From: BP-464 sp963825415
GTDB lineage: Bacteria; Actinomycetota; Thermoleophilia; Solirubrobacterales; Solirubrobacteraceae
Length of the DNA stretch: 64,000 nucleotides
Assembly (NCBI GenBank): GCA_963825415.1
Contig: CAWGTD010000013.1
Span: 1 to 64,000, forward strand
Direction of reading: 5' to 3'
Shown: positions 33,080 through 41,725 of the stretch, in pieces
How the letters are laid out: each line of letters opens with the position of its first letter
Position numbering within the stretch: position 1 is the first letter of the stretch
Made by a program: the position numbers and the translations under genes
Notes under the pieces: model-generated
What the model was told of the DNA's origin: nothing
Seen by the model: only the letters and a program-made list of their open reading frames with translations
Databases searched by the model: none

Positions 33080-35680
33080 GTGTGCCCGAGAACCCTGGGG
33101 CCACGGCTGTCCAGACGTCAAACAGCACCACGCCGATCGCCCACCCGTATCTCCCGGGTCGGTACCCGTTTGCTCCGTCTCAGCCCAGTCTGGCTGCTGA
33201 ACCTCGCAATTGCCGGCGGCGCCGCGCTGCTCTACGCCCTGCACGCTCGTCACCTCGGGCCGATCGCCGATCCGCACATCCCGGTGTGGGCGTTGGCGAT
33301 CGCGTTCGTGGCCGGGGAGCGCGCCGTCGTGCACCTGCACTTCCGGCGCAGCGCGCACTCGTTCTCCTTCGGCGACGTCCCGCTGGTGTTCGGCCTGATC
33401 TTCGCCGGCTCCCACGACCTGCTCCTGGCAGCGATGCTGGGCACCGCCGTGACGCTGATCGCCGACCGGCGTCTACCCGCGATCAAGACGGGCTTCAACC
33501 TCGCGCAGACGGCGCTGGTGATCTGCGTCGCCGAGACGATCCTGCACTTCATCACCGTCCGCACCGAGCACATCGGCGTGGCCGACTGGGTGGCTGTCTT
33601 CGCGGCGGTCGAATCGAGCGCGATCCTGACCGTGTGCCTCATCGGTGCCGCCATCCGGCTCTCCGAGGGCAGGCTCCCCGAGGGGATGTTCCGCGACATG
33701 ATCACGCGCGACCTGGCCGTGACCGTGACCAACACGAGCCTCGCGCTGGCGGCCTCGGCCCTAATCGCGCTGGACCCCTGGTCGCTGCCGCTGTTGCTGA
33801 TCCCGGCTACGACCGTCTACCTGGCCTACCGCGCCTACATCGTCGAGCGCCAGCGCCACGAGCGCCTGGAGTTCCTTTACGAGGCCACGCGCACGCTCGC
33901 GCGCTCGCCCGAGATCATCCTTGCGCTCGAGGCGTTGCTGACCCGTTCGCTGGAGGCCTTCCGCGTGGAGATGGCCGAGATCGTCCTCATGTCCGCCGAC
34001 GGTCAGCCGCCGCTGAGCACGTGGCTGTCGGCCGGCGGGGGCAAGGAGGCAATGGTGCCGATCGAGCGCGCCATCGCGGCGGACCTGCTCGAGCTGGTCG
34101 AGACCGAGGGCCCCGTGGTCGCACTGGAGGCGCCGTTCGGCAGCACGCGCGTGCGCGACTACATGGATCAGCGCGGCGTGACCCACGCCATGCTCGCCAT
34201 CCTGCGCAGCAACGACCGGGTCGTCGGCACCCTCATGCTCGCCAACCGGCCGGGCGTCGACGGGCGCTTCGGCGATGAGGACCTGCGCCTGTTCGAGGCG
34301 CTGGCGAACAACACGAGCGTCGCGCTGCAGTTCGACCGCCTCGAGCAGTCGATCTGGCAGATGCGCGAGCTCCAGGAGCAGCTTCAGCATCAGGCATTCC
34401 ACGATCCGCTCACCGATCTGGCCAACCGCGCGCTCTTCAACAACCAGGTCAAGGACGCGCTCGCACGCGACGCCGGCCCGATCGCCGTGCTGTTCGTCGA
34501 CGTCGACGACTTCAAGACCGTCAACGACACGCTCGGCCACTCGGTCGGCGACGAGCTGTTGATGATGATCGCCGAGCGGTTGCGCGCCTGCGTGCTGCCG
34601 ACCGACGTGGTCGCCCGCCTGGGCGGCGACGAGTTCGCGGTCCTCATCCAGAACGTCGGCAAGCCCGAGGACGCCGCTTGCGCGGTGGCCGAGCGCATCG
34701 TCGGAGCATTCGACCGCCCGGCGCTCGCGGCCCACCAGCAGGTCCGCGTCTCGGTGACGATCGGCATCGCCACCGGGCGCCCCGAGATCGACCACGCCGA
34801 CGCGATCATCCGCAACGCCGACGTCGCCATGTACAACGCCAAGCGAGCCGGCAAGGACCGCTACGTCCTCTTCGAGCCGAGCATGCGCGCGGCGGTGCTC
34901 GAGCGCCACGGCCTGCACGCCGAGCTCCAGGCAGCCGTCGAGAACGAGTCCTTCCGGGTCGACTACCAGCCGATCGTCGACCTCGACGGCGGCCGGGCGA
35001 CCGCGGTGGAGGCCCTCGTCCGCTGGAATCGCCCCGGCACGGGGCCCGTGCTGCCCTCGGAGTTCATCCCGCTGGCCGAGGAGACCGGGCTGATCAAGGC
35101 GCTGGGCCAGTTCGTGCTCCACCGGGCCTGCTGCGATGCCCGCACCTGGCTCGACCAGGACCTCATCGACGAGGACTTCGCCGTCCAGGTCAACATCTCG
35201 GCCGTCGAGCTGGAGGACCCCGACCTGGTCAGCCGCGTCGAGGCCGTGCTCGAGGACTCGGGGCTGCCGGCGCACCACCTGGTGCTCGAGCTCACCGAGA
35301 GCGCCGTGCTGCGCGACGCGATCCGCGGCGCGACGACCTTGGCCCAGCTGCGCGGCCTCGGCGTGCGTCTGGCGCTGGACGACTTCGGGACCGGGTACTC
35401 GTCGCTGAGCTATCTGCGGGCGCTGCCGTTCGACATGCTCAAGATCGCGCGGCCGTTCATCGAGGGCGCCGCGCGCCGTCCGCAGGAGGCGTCGTTCCTG
35501 CGCATGATCCTTGAGCTGGGCCGCACGCTCGGCATGCAGGTGGTCGCCGAGGGCATCGAGACCTCCGAGCAGCTTCACCTGCTGCGCTCGCTTGGCTGCG
35601 AGCTCGGCCAGGGCTTCCTGCTGGGCCGGCCGGTTGCCGCCGACCAGGCCGTGAGCCTCCCGCGCGTCGTCGCCGCCTGA
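33080..35680 (+). CDS. Membrane-bound GAF-GGDEF-EAL cyclic-di-GMP signalling protein
   Basis: Protein of about 866 residues. The N-terminus has a block of about six membrane helices (from LLNLAIAGGAALLYALH to LLLIPATTVYLAY), then a GAF-like domain (residues about 260-420), a GGDEF domain with intact RLGGDEFAVL (motif at residues 515-519), and an EAL domain with VEALVRW (EAL at 644-646), NISAVEL, LELTES, DDFGTGYSS and VAEGIET. Both catalytic signatures are intact, so it could make or break c-di-GMP. The position of the inhibitory RxxD is degenerate (LPTD). GTG 33080 starts the longest form; a TTG at 33168 just before the first helix is possible. It is divergent from the riboswitch-controlled protease. 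Confidence 0.92.
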   Translation: MCPRTLGPRLSRRQTAPRRSPTRISRVGTRLLRLSPVWLLNLAIAGGAALLYALHARHLGPIADPHIPVWALAIAFVAGERAVVHLHFRRSAHSFSFGDVPLVFGLIFAGSHDLLLAAMLGTAVTLIADRRLPAIKTGFNLAQTALVICVAETILHFITVRTEHIGVADWVAVFAAVESSAILTVCLIGAAIRLSEGRLPEGMFRDMITRDLAVTVTNTSLALAASALIALDPWSLPLLLIPATTVYLAYRAYIVERQRHERLEFLYEATRTLARSPEIILALEALLTRSLEAFRVEMAEIVLMSADGQPPLSTWLSAGGGKEAMVPIERAIAADLLELVETEGPVVALEAPFGSTRVRDYMDQRGVTHAMLAILRSNDRVVGTLMLANRPGVDGRFGDEDLRLFEALANNTSVALQFDRLEQSIWQMRELQEQLQHQAFHDPLTDLANRALFNNQVKDALARDAGPIAVLFVDVDDFKTVNDTLGHSVGDELLMMIAERLRACVLPTDVVARLGGDEFAVLIQNVGKPEDAACAVAERIVGAFDRPALAAHQQVRVSVTIGIATGRPEIDHADAIIRNADVAMYNAKRAGKDRYVLFEPSMRAAVLERHGLHAELQAAVENESFRVDYQPIVDLDGGRATAVEALVRWNRPGTGPVLPSEFIPLAEETGLIKALGQFVLHRACCDARTWLDQDLIDEDFAVQVNISAVELEDPDLVSRVEAVLEDSGLPAHHLVLELTESAVLRDAIRGATTLAQLRGLGVRLALDDFGTGYSSLSYLRALPFDMLKIARPFIEGAARRPQEASFLRMILELGRTLGMQVVAEGIETSEQLHLLRSLGCELGQGFLLGRPVAADQAVSLPRVVAA

Positions 35681-35746
35681 TCCGCACGCCGCCGCTCCGA
35701 CAACCGGCGTTTCATCACAGCTTCTTGTGGGAAAGTGCCGGAAGCC

Positions 35747-36550
35747 ATGACGAAACTGCTGAAGTACTCACTCGCCGCCGTCGTGACCCTCGCCATTGCG
35801 CCCGCGGGCGCCCAGGCCTGGGGCCCCGCCGATACGGCCCCCATTCATCCCGGCGTCCAGCTCTACACCCAGGGCGCCCAGTGCACCGCCAACTTCATCT
35901 ACGGGAGCGAGGGCGGCGCCTTCATCGGCCAGGCCGCCCACTGCTCCAGCAAGGGCACGAACACCGACACCAACGGGTGCACCACGCCGCACTACGGCGC
36001 AGGGACCCCGGTGGAGATCGACGGCAGCGACGGCAACACCTACTCCGGCACGATCGTCTACAGCTCGTGGGAGACCATGCAGGCCCAGGGGGAGACGGAC
36101 GCCGCCGCCTGCCAGTACAACGACCTCGAGCTGGTGCAGATCAACGCGGATGCGAGCAAGGTCAACCCGAGCGTTCCGTTCTGGGGCGGCCCGACGGGTG
36201 GGGTCGGCACGGCCTCGCCGGGCGGCAGCGTCTACAGCTACGGCAACTCCTCGCTTCGCGCCGGCATCACGGCGCTGAGCCCGAAGCAGGGCGTCGACGT
36301 ACTGAACGACCCCAGCGGCTGGGAGTACCAGGTCTACACCGTCACGCCCGGCATCCCCGGGGACTCCGGCAGCGGTTTCATGAACGCCGCCGGCCAGGCC
36401 CTGGGCACGCTGAGCTTCGTGGCGGTCGCCCCGCTCCCCGCGTCCAACGGCGTCGGGTCGTTGGCGAAGGAGCTCGCGTACATGCACTCGCACGGCGGCC
36501 CCGGCGTCAATCCTGTGGACGGCACGGTGCCGTTCGCGCCGCTCCTCTAG
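35747..36550 (+). CDS. Secreted S1-family (trypsin-like) serine peptidase
   Basis: Exported protein of 267 residues with signal peptide LLKYSLAAVVTLAIAPAGAQA. Catalytic residues fit the chymotrypsin order: His in IGQAAHCSS, Asp in QYNDLELVQI and Ser in GIPGDSGSGF. Cysteines at QCTANF/AAHCSS and NGCTT/AACQYN could form disulfides. ATG 35747 gives the cleanest signal peptide; GTG 35735 is upstream. It lies between the GGDEF-EAL gene and leuB, with no clear operon partner. Confidence 0.82.
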   Translation: MTKLLKYSLAAVVTLAIAPAGAQAWGPADTAPIHPGVQLYTQGAQCTANFIYGSEGGAFIGQAAHCSSKGTNTDTNGCTTPHYGAGTPVEIDGSDGNTYSGTIVYSSWETMQAQGETDAAACQYNDLELVQINADASKVNPSVPFWGGPTGGVGTASPGGSVYSYGNSSLRAGITALSPKQGVDVLNDPSGWEYQVYTVTPGIPGDSGSGFMNAAGQALGTLSFVAVAPLPASNGVGSLAKELAYMHSHGGPGVNPVDGTVPFAPLL

Positions 36551-36562
36551 CGGACCTTCGGC

Positions 36563-36599
36563 CCATGGGCGCGGTCGCTAGCCTGCGCCGCGCCCATGG
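36563..36599 (+). promoter_or_regulatory. 12-bp hairpin containing the leuB start codon
   Basis: CCATGGGCGCGG (36563-36574) and CCGCGCCCATGG (36588-36599) are perfect reverse complements with a 13-base loop. The right arm includes leuB ATG 36596. TAGCCT in the loop (36579-36584) is also a -10-like box 11 bases before the ATG. If transcription starts upstream the stem would hide the start; if it starts just before the ATG the dyad would instead be a DNA site. Confidence 0.5.
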
Positions 36600-37627
36600 C
36601 CCACCGCATCGCAGTCCTTGCAGGCGACGGGATCGGGCCTGAGATCGTCGAGCCTTGCCTGGAGGTTCTGGGCGAGCTTGGCGACTTCGCCTTTGAGCAG
36701 CATCCCTTCGGTGGCGCGTCGATCGACGCTCACGGCACCGCGCTGACCGACGACGTCCTTGCGGCCTGTCGCGGCGCCGACGCCGTCCTGCTCGGGGCCG
36801 TGGGCGGTCCGCGCTGGGACACGACCGACCCCGCCGCGCCGCGCCCGGAGCAGGGCCTGCTGGGGTTGCGCAAGGAGCTCGGGCTGTTCGCCAACCTGCG
36901 CCCGGTGCGGGTCTTCGCGGCGCTTGCCGACGCGTCGCCGCTGAAGGACGTCGAGGGCGTCGATTTCCTCGTGGTGCGCGAGCTGACGGGCGGCATCTAC
37001 TTCGGCGCGAAGACACGCACCGCCGACGCGGCCAGCGATCTCTGCGTCTACACGCGCGAGGAGGTCGAGCGCATTGCGCGGGTTGCGTTCGCGACCGCGC
37101 GCTCGAAGGTCGTCAGCGTCGACAAGGCGAACGTCCTGGAGACCTCGCGGCTGTGGCGTGAGGTCGTATCGGAGGTCCACTCGCGGGAGTTCCCGAACAT
37201 CGAGCTCGAGCACCAGCTCGTCGATTCGTGCGCGATGAAGCTCGTCGCGGCGCCCCGCCACTTCGAGGTGATCCTCACCGAGAACATGTTCGGCGACATC
37301 CTCAGCGACGAGGCCGCGATGCTGACGGGGTCGCTCGGTCTGCTGCCCAGCGCCTCGCTGGGGGAGGGCGGCGCCCCGGGGGTGTTCGAGCCCGTGCACG
37401 GCTCGGCGCCGGACATCGCGGGGCGCGGCGTGGCCAATCCGCTGGGCATGTTCCTCTCGGCCGCGCTGCTGCTGCGCCACGGGCTTGCTAGGCACGACGA
37501 AGCGGCCGCCCTAGAATCGGCTGTGGACCGGGCGTTGACCGCCGGGCTGCGTACCGCCGACCTGGGGGGCGCGGCCACGACGGAGCAGGCGACGCGCGCG
37601 GTCCTCGACCAGCTTCAAGGAGCGTGA
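36596..37627 (+). CDS. leuB: LeuB (3-isopropylmalate dehydrogenase)
   Basis: NAD-dependent decarboxylating dehydrogenase that makes 2-ketoisocaproate precursor. Motifs: VLAGDGIGPEIVEP, the substrate loop LGLFANLRPVRVF (Arg) and VRELTGGIYFG (Tyr), VDKANVLETSRLWR (Lys), ENMFGDILSDEAAML (metal Asp pair) and EPVHGSAPDIAGRG (NAD loop). Length 343. It begins a leuB-ilvE-cimA group with 1-2 base gaps, so these branched-chain genes are one operon. Confidence 0.95.
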   Translation: MAHRIAVLAGDGIGPEIVEPCLEVLGELGDFAFEQHPFGGASIDAHGTALTDDVLAACRGADAVLLGAVGGPRWDTTDPAAPRPEQGLLGLRKELGLFANLRPVRVFAALADASPLKDVEGVDFLVVRELTGGIYFGAKTRTADAASDLCVYTREEVERIARVAFATARSKVVSVDKANVLETSRLWREVVSEVHSREFPNIELEHQLVDSCAMKLVAAPRHFEVILTENMFGDILSDEAAMLTGSLGLLPSASLGEGGAPGVFEPVHGSAPDIAGRGVANPLGMFLSAALLLRHGLARHDEAAALESAVDRALTAGLRTADLGGAATTEQATRAVLDQLQGA

Positions 37628-37628
37628 C

Positions 37629-38588
37629 GTGAACCAGGCCGAGCTCATCTGGATGAACGGGGAGTTCGTCCCCTGGGAGGACGCGAAGATCCACGTCCTC
37701 ACCCACGGCCTGCACTACGGCACGGGCGTCTTCGAAGGCGTCCGCTGCTACGACACCGAGATCGGGCCGGCGATCTTCCGCCACGCCGACCACGTCGAGC
37801 GGCTCTTCCGGTCGGCCGAGCTCTACTACATGCCGATGCCGTACGACCGCGAGGCGGTGCGGCAGGCCACGCTCGAGCTGATCGCTCGCAACGGGTTGCG
37901 CTCCTGCTACATCCGCCCGCTCGTCTACCGCGGCTACGGCCAGATGGGCCTGTTCCCGCTCGACGCTCCTGTCGACGTCTGCATCGCGGTCTGGGAGTGG
38001 GGCGCCTACCTCGGCGAGGAGGGCAAGCGCGACGGCGTGCGCGCCAAGGTCTCCAGCTGGCGGCGCATCAGCCCGGACTCGCTGATCCCGCAGGCGAAGG
38101 CCTGCGGGCAGTACCTCAACTCGGTGCTGGCCAAGATCGAGAGCCACAAGGCGGGCTACGAGGAGGCGATCCTGCTCGACGACAAGGGCAACGTCTGCGA
38201 GGGCTCGGGCGAGAACGTCTTCGTCGTCCGCGACGGGCGCATCGCCACTCCGCCGCTGACCGCCTCGATCCTCGACGGCATCAGCCGCAAGTCGGTCATC
38301 CAGATCGGCCGCGACCTCGGCATCGAGGTGATCGAGCGCGACATCGGCCGCGCCGAGCTCTACCTCGCCGACGAGCTGTTCGTCTGCGGCACCGCGGCCG
38401 AGCTCACACCGGTCCGCGAGGTCGACGACCACCCGGTCGGCAGCGGCAAGCCCGGCGAGATCACGCGCGTGGTCCAGACCGCATTCGAGGACGCCCTCCA
38501 CGGCCGCACCGAGCGCTACCGCGACTGGCTCGACCCGGTGCCGGCCGAGCTCTATGAGGTCGCGGAGACCTCCGACCTGGTCGCCTAG
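37629..38588 (+). CDS. ilvE: IlvE (branched-chain amino acid aminotransferase)
   Basis: Fold-type IV PLP enzyme for the last step of Leu, Ile and Val synthesis. LHYGTGVFEGVRCY is the N-terminal signature, the PLP lysine is in PQAKACGQYLNS, and GSGENVFVVRDG plus ELFVCGTAAELTPV follow. Size 319 residues. GTG 37629 starts 1 base after the leuB stop; GGAG lies 8-11 bases upstream within the end of leuB. Confidence 0.93.
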   Translation: MNQAELIWMNGEFVPWEDAKIHVLTHGLHYGTGVFEGVRCYDTEIGPAIFRHADHVERLFRSAELYYMPMPYDREAVRQATLELIARNGLRSCYIRPLVYRGYGQMGLFPLDAPVDVCIAVWEWGAYLGEEGKRDGVRAKVSSWRRISPDSLIPQAKACGQYLNSVLAKIESHKAGYEEAILLDDKGNVCEGSGENVFVVRDGRIATPPLTASILDGISRKSVIQIGRDLGIEVIERDIGRAELYLADELFVCGTAAELTPVREVDDHPVGSGKPGEITRVVQTAFEDALHGRTERYRDWLDPVPAELYEVAETSDLVA

Positions 38589-38590
38589 CC

Positions 38591-40186
38591 GTGGCCGTCA
38601 TAGAGCTGTACGACGCGACCCTGCGCGACGGGATGCAGGGTGAGGGGATGTCGCTGACGGCGCCCGAGAAGGTCCGCGTCGCCCACAAGCTCGACGAGCT
38701 CGGCATCAACTTCATCGAGGCGGGCTTCCCGGCGTCGAACCCCAAGGAGCTCGAGCTGTTCGAGCTGCTGGCTCAGGAGAGCTTCGAGATCGCGACGATC
38801 GCCGCGTTCGGCATGACGCGCCGTCGCGACCTGGCGGCGGCCGACGATCCGGCGCTGCGCCAGCTCGCCGACTGCTTCGCCGAAGTCTGCACGCTCGTCG
38901 GCAAGACCTGGTCGCTGCACCTCGAGAAGGTCGTCCGGGTCGGCCGCGACGAGAACCTCGCGATGATCGCCGACTCCGTCGCCTTCCTCGCCGAGGCGGG
39001 CAAGCGGGTGATCTACGACGCCGAGCACTTCTTCGACGCCTGGCGCGAGGACCCGGCCTACGCGCTGGGCTGCCTGCGCGCGGCCGCCGAGGCGGGCGCC
39101 GAGCGCGTCGTGCTGTGCGACACCAACGGCTCGTCGCTGCCTGGCCAGGTCTCCGAGGCGGTCGCCGACGTGGTGGGCGCGCTCGAGGGCGTCGCGGTCG
39201 GCATCCACTGCCACGACGACTGCGGGTGCGGCGTCGCGAACACGCTCGCCGCGGTCGAGGCCGGCGCGACGCAGGTCCAGGGCACGATGAACGGGGTCGG
39301 CGAGCGCACGGGGAATGCCGACCTCGTCCCGATCATCGCCAACCTCCAGCTGAAGATGGGGCGGCGCGTGCTCGACGACGACCGCCTCGCGCGGCTCACC
39401 GAGACGGCGCACTTCGTCGACGAGCTGCTGAACCTCAACCCCGACCCCAACCAGCCCTATGTGGGCCGCAACGCCTTCGCCCACAAGGGCGGCATGCACG
39501 TGGCGGGTGTTCGCGCGGATGCCGCCACCTTCGAGCACGTCGATCCCGCGGTGGTGGGCAACCACGGCCACGTGCTCGTCTCCGAGCAGTCGGGCCGGGC
39601 AACGGTGCACGAGCACGCCGAGGCGGCGGGCATCGACGTCGACGACGCGCTCGCGGCGCGAGTGCTCGAGCGCATCAAGGCGCTGGAGCACGCCGGCTAC
39701 CAGTTCGAGGCGGCCGACGCGAGCTTCGAGCTGCTGATGCGCAAGGAGGCCGGCGCCTACGAGCAGCTGTTCCGCCTGGAGTCCTGGCGGGTGATCGTCG
39801 AGCAGCGCGCGAACGGCGAGGTCAGGACCGAGGCAACGATCAAGATCTGGGTCGGGACCGAGCGCTACCTGCGCACCGCCGAGGGCAACGGCCCGCTCAA
39901 CGCGCTGGACCGGGCGCTGCGCGCGGCGATCGGCGAGATTCATCCGCACCTCAAGGACATCGACCTCGTCAACTTCAAGGTCCGGATCCTCGACGAGTCG
40001 CACGGCACCGACGCCGTGACACGCGTGGCGATCGACTCCTCCGACGGGGTCGAGACCTGGGGCTCGATCGGCGTGAGCACCAACATCATCGCCGCGTCGT
40101 GGGAGGCGCTCGTCGACTCGCTGGAGTTCGGCATGCAGCCCGGCCGCAAGCCGCAGGCCGAAGGCAACCGGGTAACTCGGGGGTAG
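38591..40186 (+). CDS. cimA: CimA ((R)-citramalate synthase)
   Basis: Member of the LeuA family that joins pyruvate and acetyl-CoA to citramalate, giving 2-oxobutyrate for isoleucine without threonine deaminase. It opens LYDATLRDGMQGEGMSL, the citramalate-type version of the LeuA motif; IHCHDDCGCGVANTLA and NGVGERTGNADL follow, with YVGRNAFAHKGGMHV. The C-terminal regulatory domain begins near residue 400. GTG 38591 is 2 bases after ilvE. LeuA proper is already at 22 kb, and homocitrate synthase is less likely given the leuB-ilvE context. Confidence 0.9.
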   Translation: MAVIELYDATLRDGMQGEGMSLTAPEKVRVAHKLDELGINFIEAGFPASNPKELELFELLAQESFEIATIAAFGMTRRRDLAAADDPALRQLADCFAEVCTLVGKTWSLHLEKVVRVGRDENLAMIADSVAFLAEAGKRVIYDAEHFFDAWREDPAYALGCLRAAAEAGAERVVLCDTNGSSLPGQVSEAVADVVGALEGVAVGIHCHDDCGCGVANTLAAVEAGATQVQGTMNGVGERTGNADLVPIIANLQLKMGRRVLDDDRLARLTETAHFVDELLNLNPDPNQPYVGRNAFAHKGGMHVAGVRADAATFEHVDPAVVGNHGHVLVSEQSGRATVHEHAEAAGIDVDDALAARVLERIKALEHAGYQFEAADASFELLMRKEAGAYEQLFRLESWRVIVEQRANGEVRTEATIKIWVGTERYLRTAEGNGPLNALDRALRAAIGEIHPHLKDIDLVNFKVRILDESHGTDAVTRVAIDSSDGVETWGSIGVSTNIIAASWEALVDSLEFGMQPGRKPQAEGNRVTRG

Positions 40187-40189
40187 CCG

Positions 40190-41320
40190 GTGCGAAGCCC
40201 CGGCGTAAGGGGCGGAGCCCCTTGGATTCCGCTTGCGAAGCCGATCCTCGGTGCGCGCGAGGAGGAGCTGGTGCTGGAGGTCCTGCGCTCCGGCCAGCTG
40301 TCGCTAGGCCCGATGGCTCCCGCCTTCGAGGAGGCTTTCGCCGCTCGCCTGGGCGTGGCACACGCCAGCGCTGTCTCCAGCGGCACCGCCGGGCTGCACC
40401 TGGCACTGCGCACGGTCGGCGTGGAGGAAGGCGACGAGGTCGTCACATCGCCGTTCTCGTTCGTGGCGAGTGCCAACGCCGTCATCTACGAGCGGGCGCG
40501 CCCGGTGTTCGCAGACATCGACCCGGTCACCCTGAACCTCGACCCCGAGGCGGCGAAGGCCGCGATCACCGACCGGACCCGCGCGCTGCTCCCGGTGCAC
40601 ATCTTCGGCTACCCCGCCGATCTCCCGGCGTTCGAGGCCATGGGCCTGCCCATCGTCGAGGACGCCTGCGAGGCGCTCGGCGCGGTGCACGCCGACGGCA
40701 TGGCGGTGGGCGCGCGCGGCCACCCGGCGGTCTTCGCCTTCTATGCCAACAAGCAGCTCACGACCGGCGAGGGCGGCATGGTCACCACGAGCGACCCGGC
40801 GGTCAAGGAGCGCCTCGACTCCGAACGCAACCAGGGCCGGGCGCCGAACATGGACTGGCTCGACCACGATCGGCTGGGCTTCAACTACCGGCTCTCCGAC
40901 ATCGCGTGTGCGCTTGGCGTCGCACAGCTCGAGCGCCTCGACGAGATGCTCGAGCAGCGGGCGCGGGTGGCCGCGCTCTACGGCACTGCGCTGGCCGACG
41001 TCGAAGGCCTGGGGCTGCCCTGCGAGGACGCCCAGGGCGACAAGCGCGGATGGTTCGTCTACGTCGTCCAGGTCCCGGCCGACCGCGACCGCGACGAGGT
41101 GATCGGGGCGCTGCGCGAGCGCGGGGTCGCCTCGAAGCCCTACCTGCCGGCGATCCACCTGATGAGCTTCTATCGCGAGCGGTTCGGCCATGCGCCGGGG
41201 GAATTTCCGATCTGCGAGGCCGTGGCCGCCCGCTCGCTGGCGCTGCCGTTCTTCCCGACCCTGACAGAGAGCGAGATCGAGCACGTCGCCACGGCGCTGC
41301 GCGAAGCCATAGGGCAGTAA
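40190..41320 (+). CDS. DegT/DnrJ/EryC1-family aminotransferase
   Basis: PLP-dependent sugar aminotransferase-like enzyme. The core begins IPLAKPILGAREEELVLEVL; the PLP lysine is in FAFYANKQLTTGEGGMVTT; FNYRLSDIACALGVAQLERL is the family motif. 376 residues from GTG 40190, the only usual start before the core. The first 12 residues are encoded by a GC-rich hairpin sequence and look non-native. It could act on a nucleotide sugar, but no sugar genes adjoin; product unknown. It follows cimA by 3 bases. Confidence 0.85.
   Translation: MRSPGVRGGAPWIPLAKPILGAREEELVLEVLRSGQLSLGPMAPAFEEAFAARLGVAHASAVSSGTAGLHLALRTVGVEEGDEVVTSPFSFVASANAVIYERARPVFADIDPVTLNLDPEAAKAAITDRTRALLPVHIFGYPADLPAFEAMGLPIVEDACEALGAVHADGMAVGARGHPAVFAFYANKQLTTGEGGMVTTSDPAVKERLDSERNQGRAPNMDWLDHDRLGFNYRLSDIACALGVAQLERLDEMLEQRARVAALYGTALADVEGLGLPCEDAQGDKRGWFVYVVQVPADRDRDEVIGALRERGVASKPYLPAIHLMSFYRERFGHAPGEFPICEAVAARSLALPFFPTLTESEIEHVATALREAIGQ
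40207..40223. repeat. Short palindromic hairpin at the DegT gene start
   Basis: AAGGGGC and GCCCCTT flank GGA, preceded by GAAGCCCCGG. It resembles small intergenic palindromes that spread in GC-rich genomes, but here it sits in frame inside the first codons of the aminotransferase. Only this copy was seen in the window. Confidence 0.5.
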
Positions 41321-41329
41321 TCTGGAGCG

Positions 41330-41680
41330 ATGGACCGGGGGATGTTGCCTGGCCACCAGCGCCTGAGGGTCGAGCTCGTGAGCTTCGCGGCTGCCCTCGC
41401 CTTGCCGGCGATCCTCTGGCACCAGACGATCGTGCAGATCGCGGAGGGCTTCCGGCTGGAGTTCGGCTACCTCGTGACCGGTTGGGCGCCCTGGGTCCTG
41501 ATGCTGCTCGGGCTCGTGTGCTTCATCCCGATCGTCCTGGACGAGCTGCGCGATCCCGACCGTCGCTTCTACGGCTCGCCGCGCATGGCGTGGTTCGGCT
41601 GGGCGACGACGCTGTACCTCCTCGGCTTCGGTCTGGCGACGCAGGTGGCCCAGATCGCCGAGGGCCTGAGCTCGATCTAG
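41330..41680 (+). CDS. Small integral membrane protein, unknown function
   Basis: 116 residues with three hydrophobic segments: VSFAAALALPAILW, WAPWVLMLLGLVCFIPIVLD and WFGWATTLYLLGFGLATQ. A charged loop RDPDRRFYGSPRMAW lies between the last two. No family recognised. ATG 41330 has TAATCT 6 bases upstream (overlapping the stop of the aminotransferase) and GGAG close by. It is followed by argH after 45 bases. Confidence 0.65.
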   Translation: MDRGMLPGHQRLRVELVSFAAALALPAILWHQTIVQIAEGFRLEFGYLVTGWAPWVLMLLGLVCFIPIVLDELRDPDRRFYGSPRMAWFGWATTLYLLGFGLATQVAQIAEGLSSI

Positions 41681-41725
41681 GAGCCTGTCAACGACCTTGG
41701 GCCGCCCGTCTAGGCTGCTCACCCG

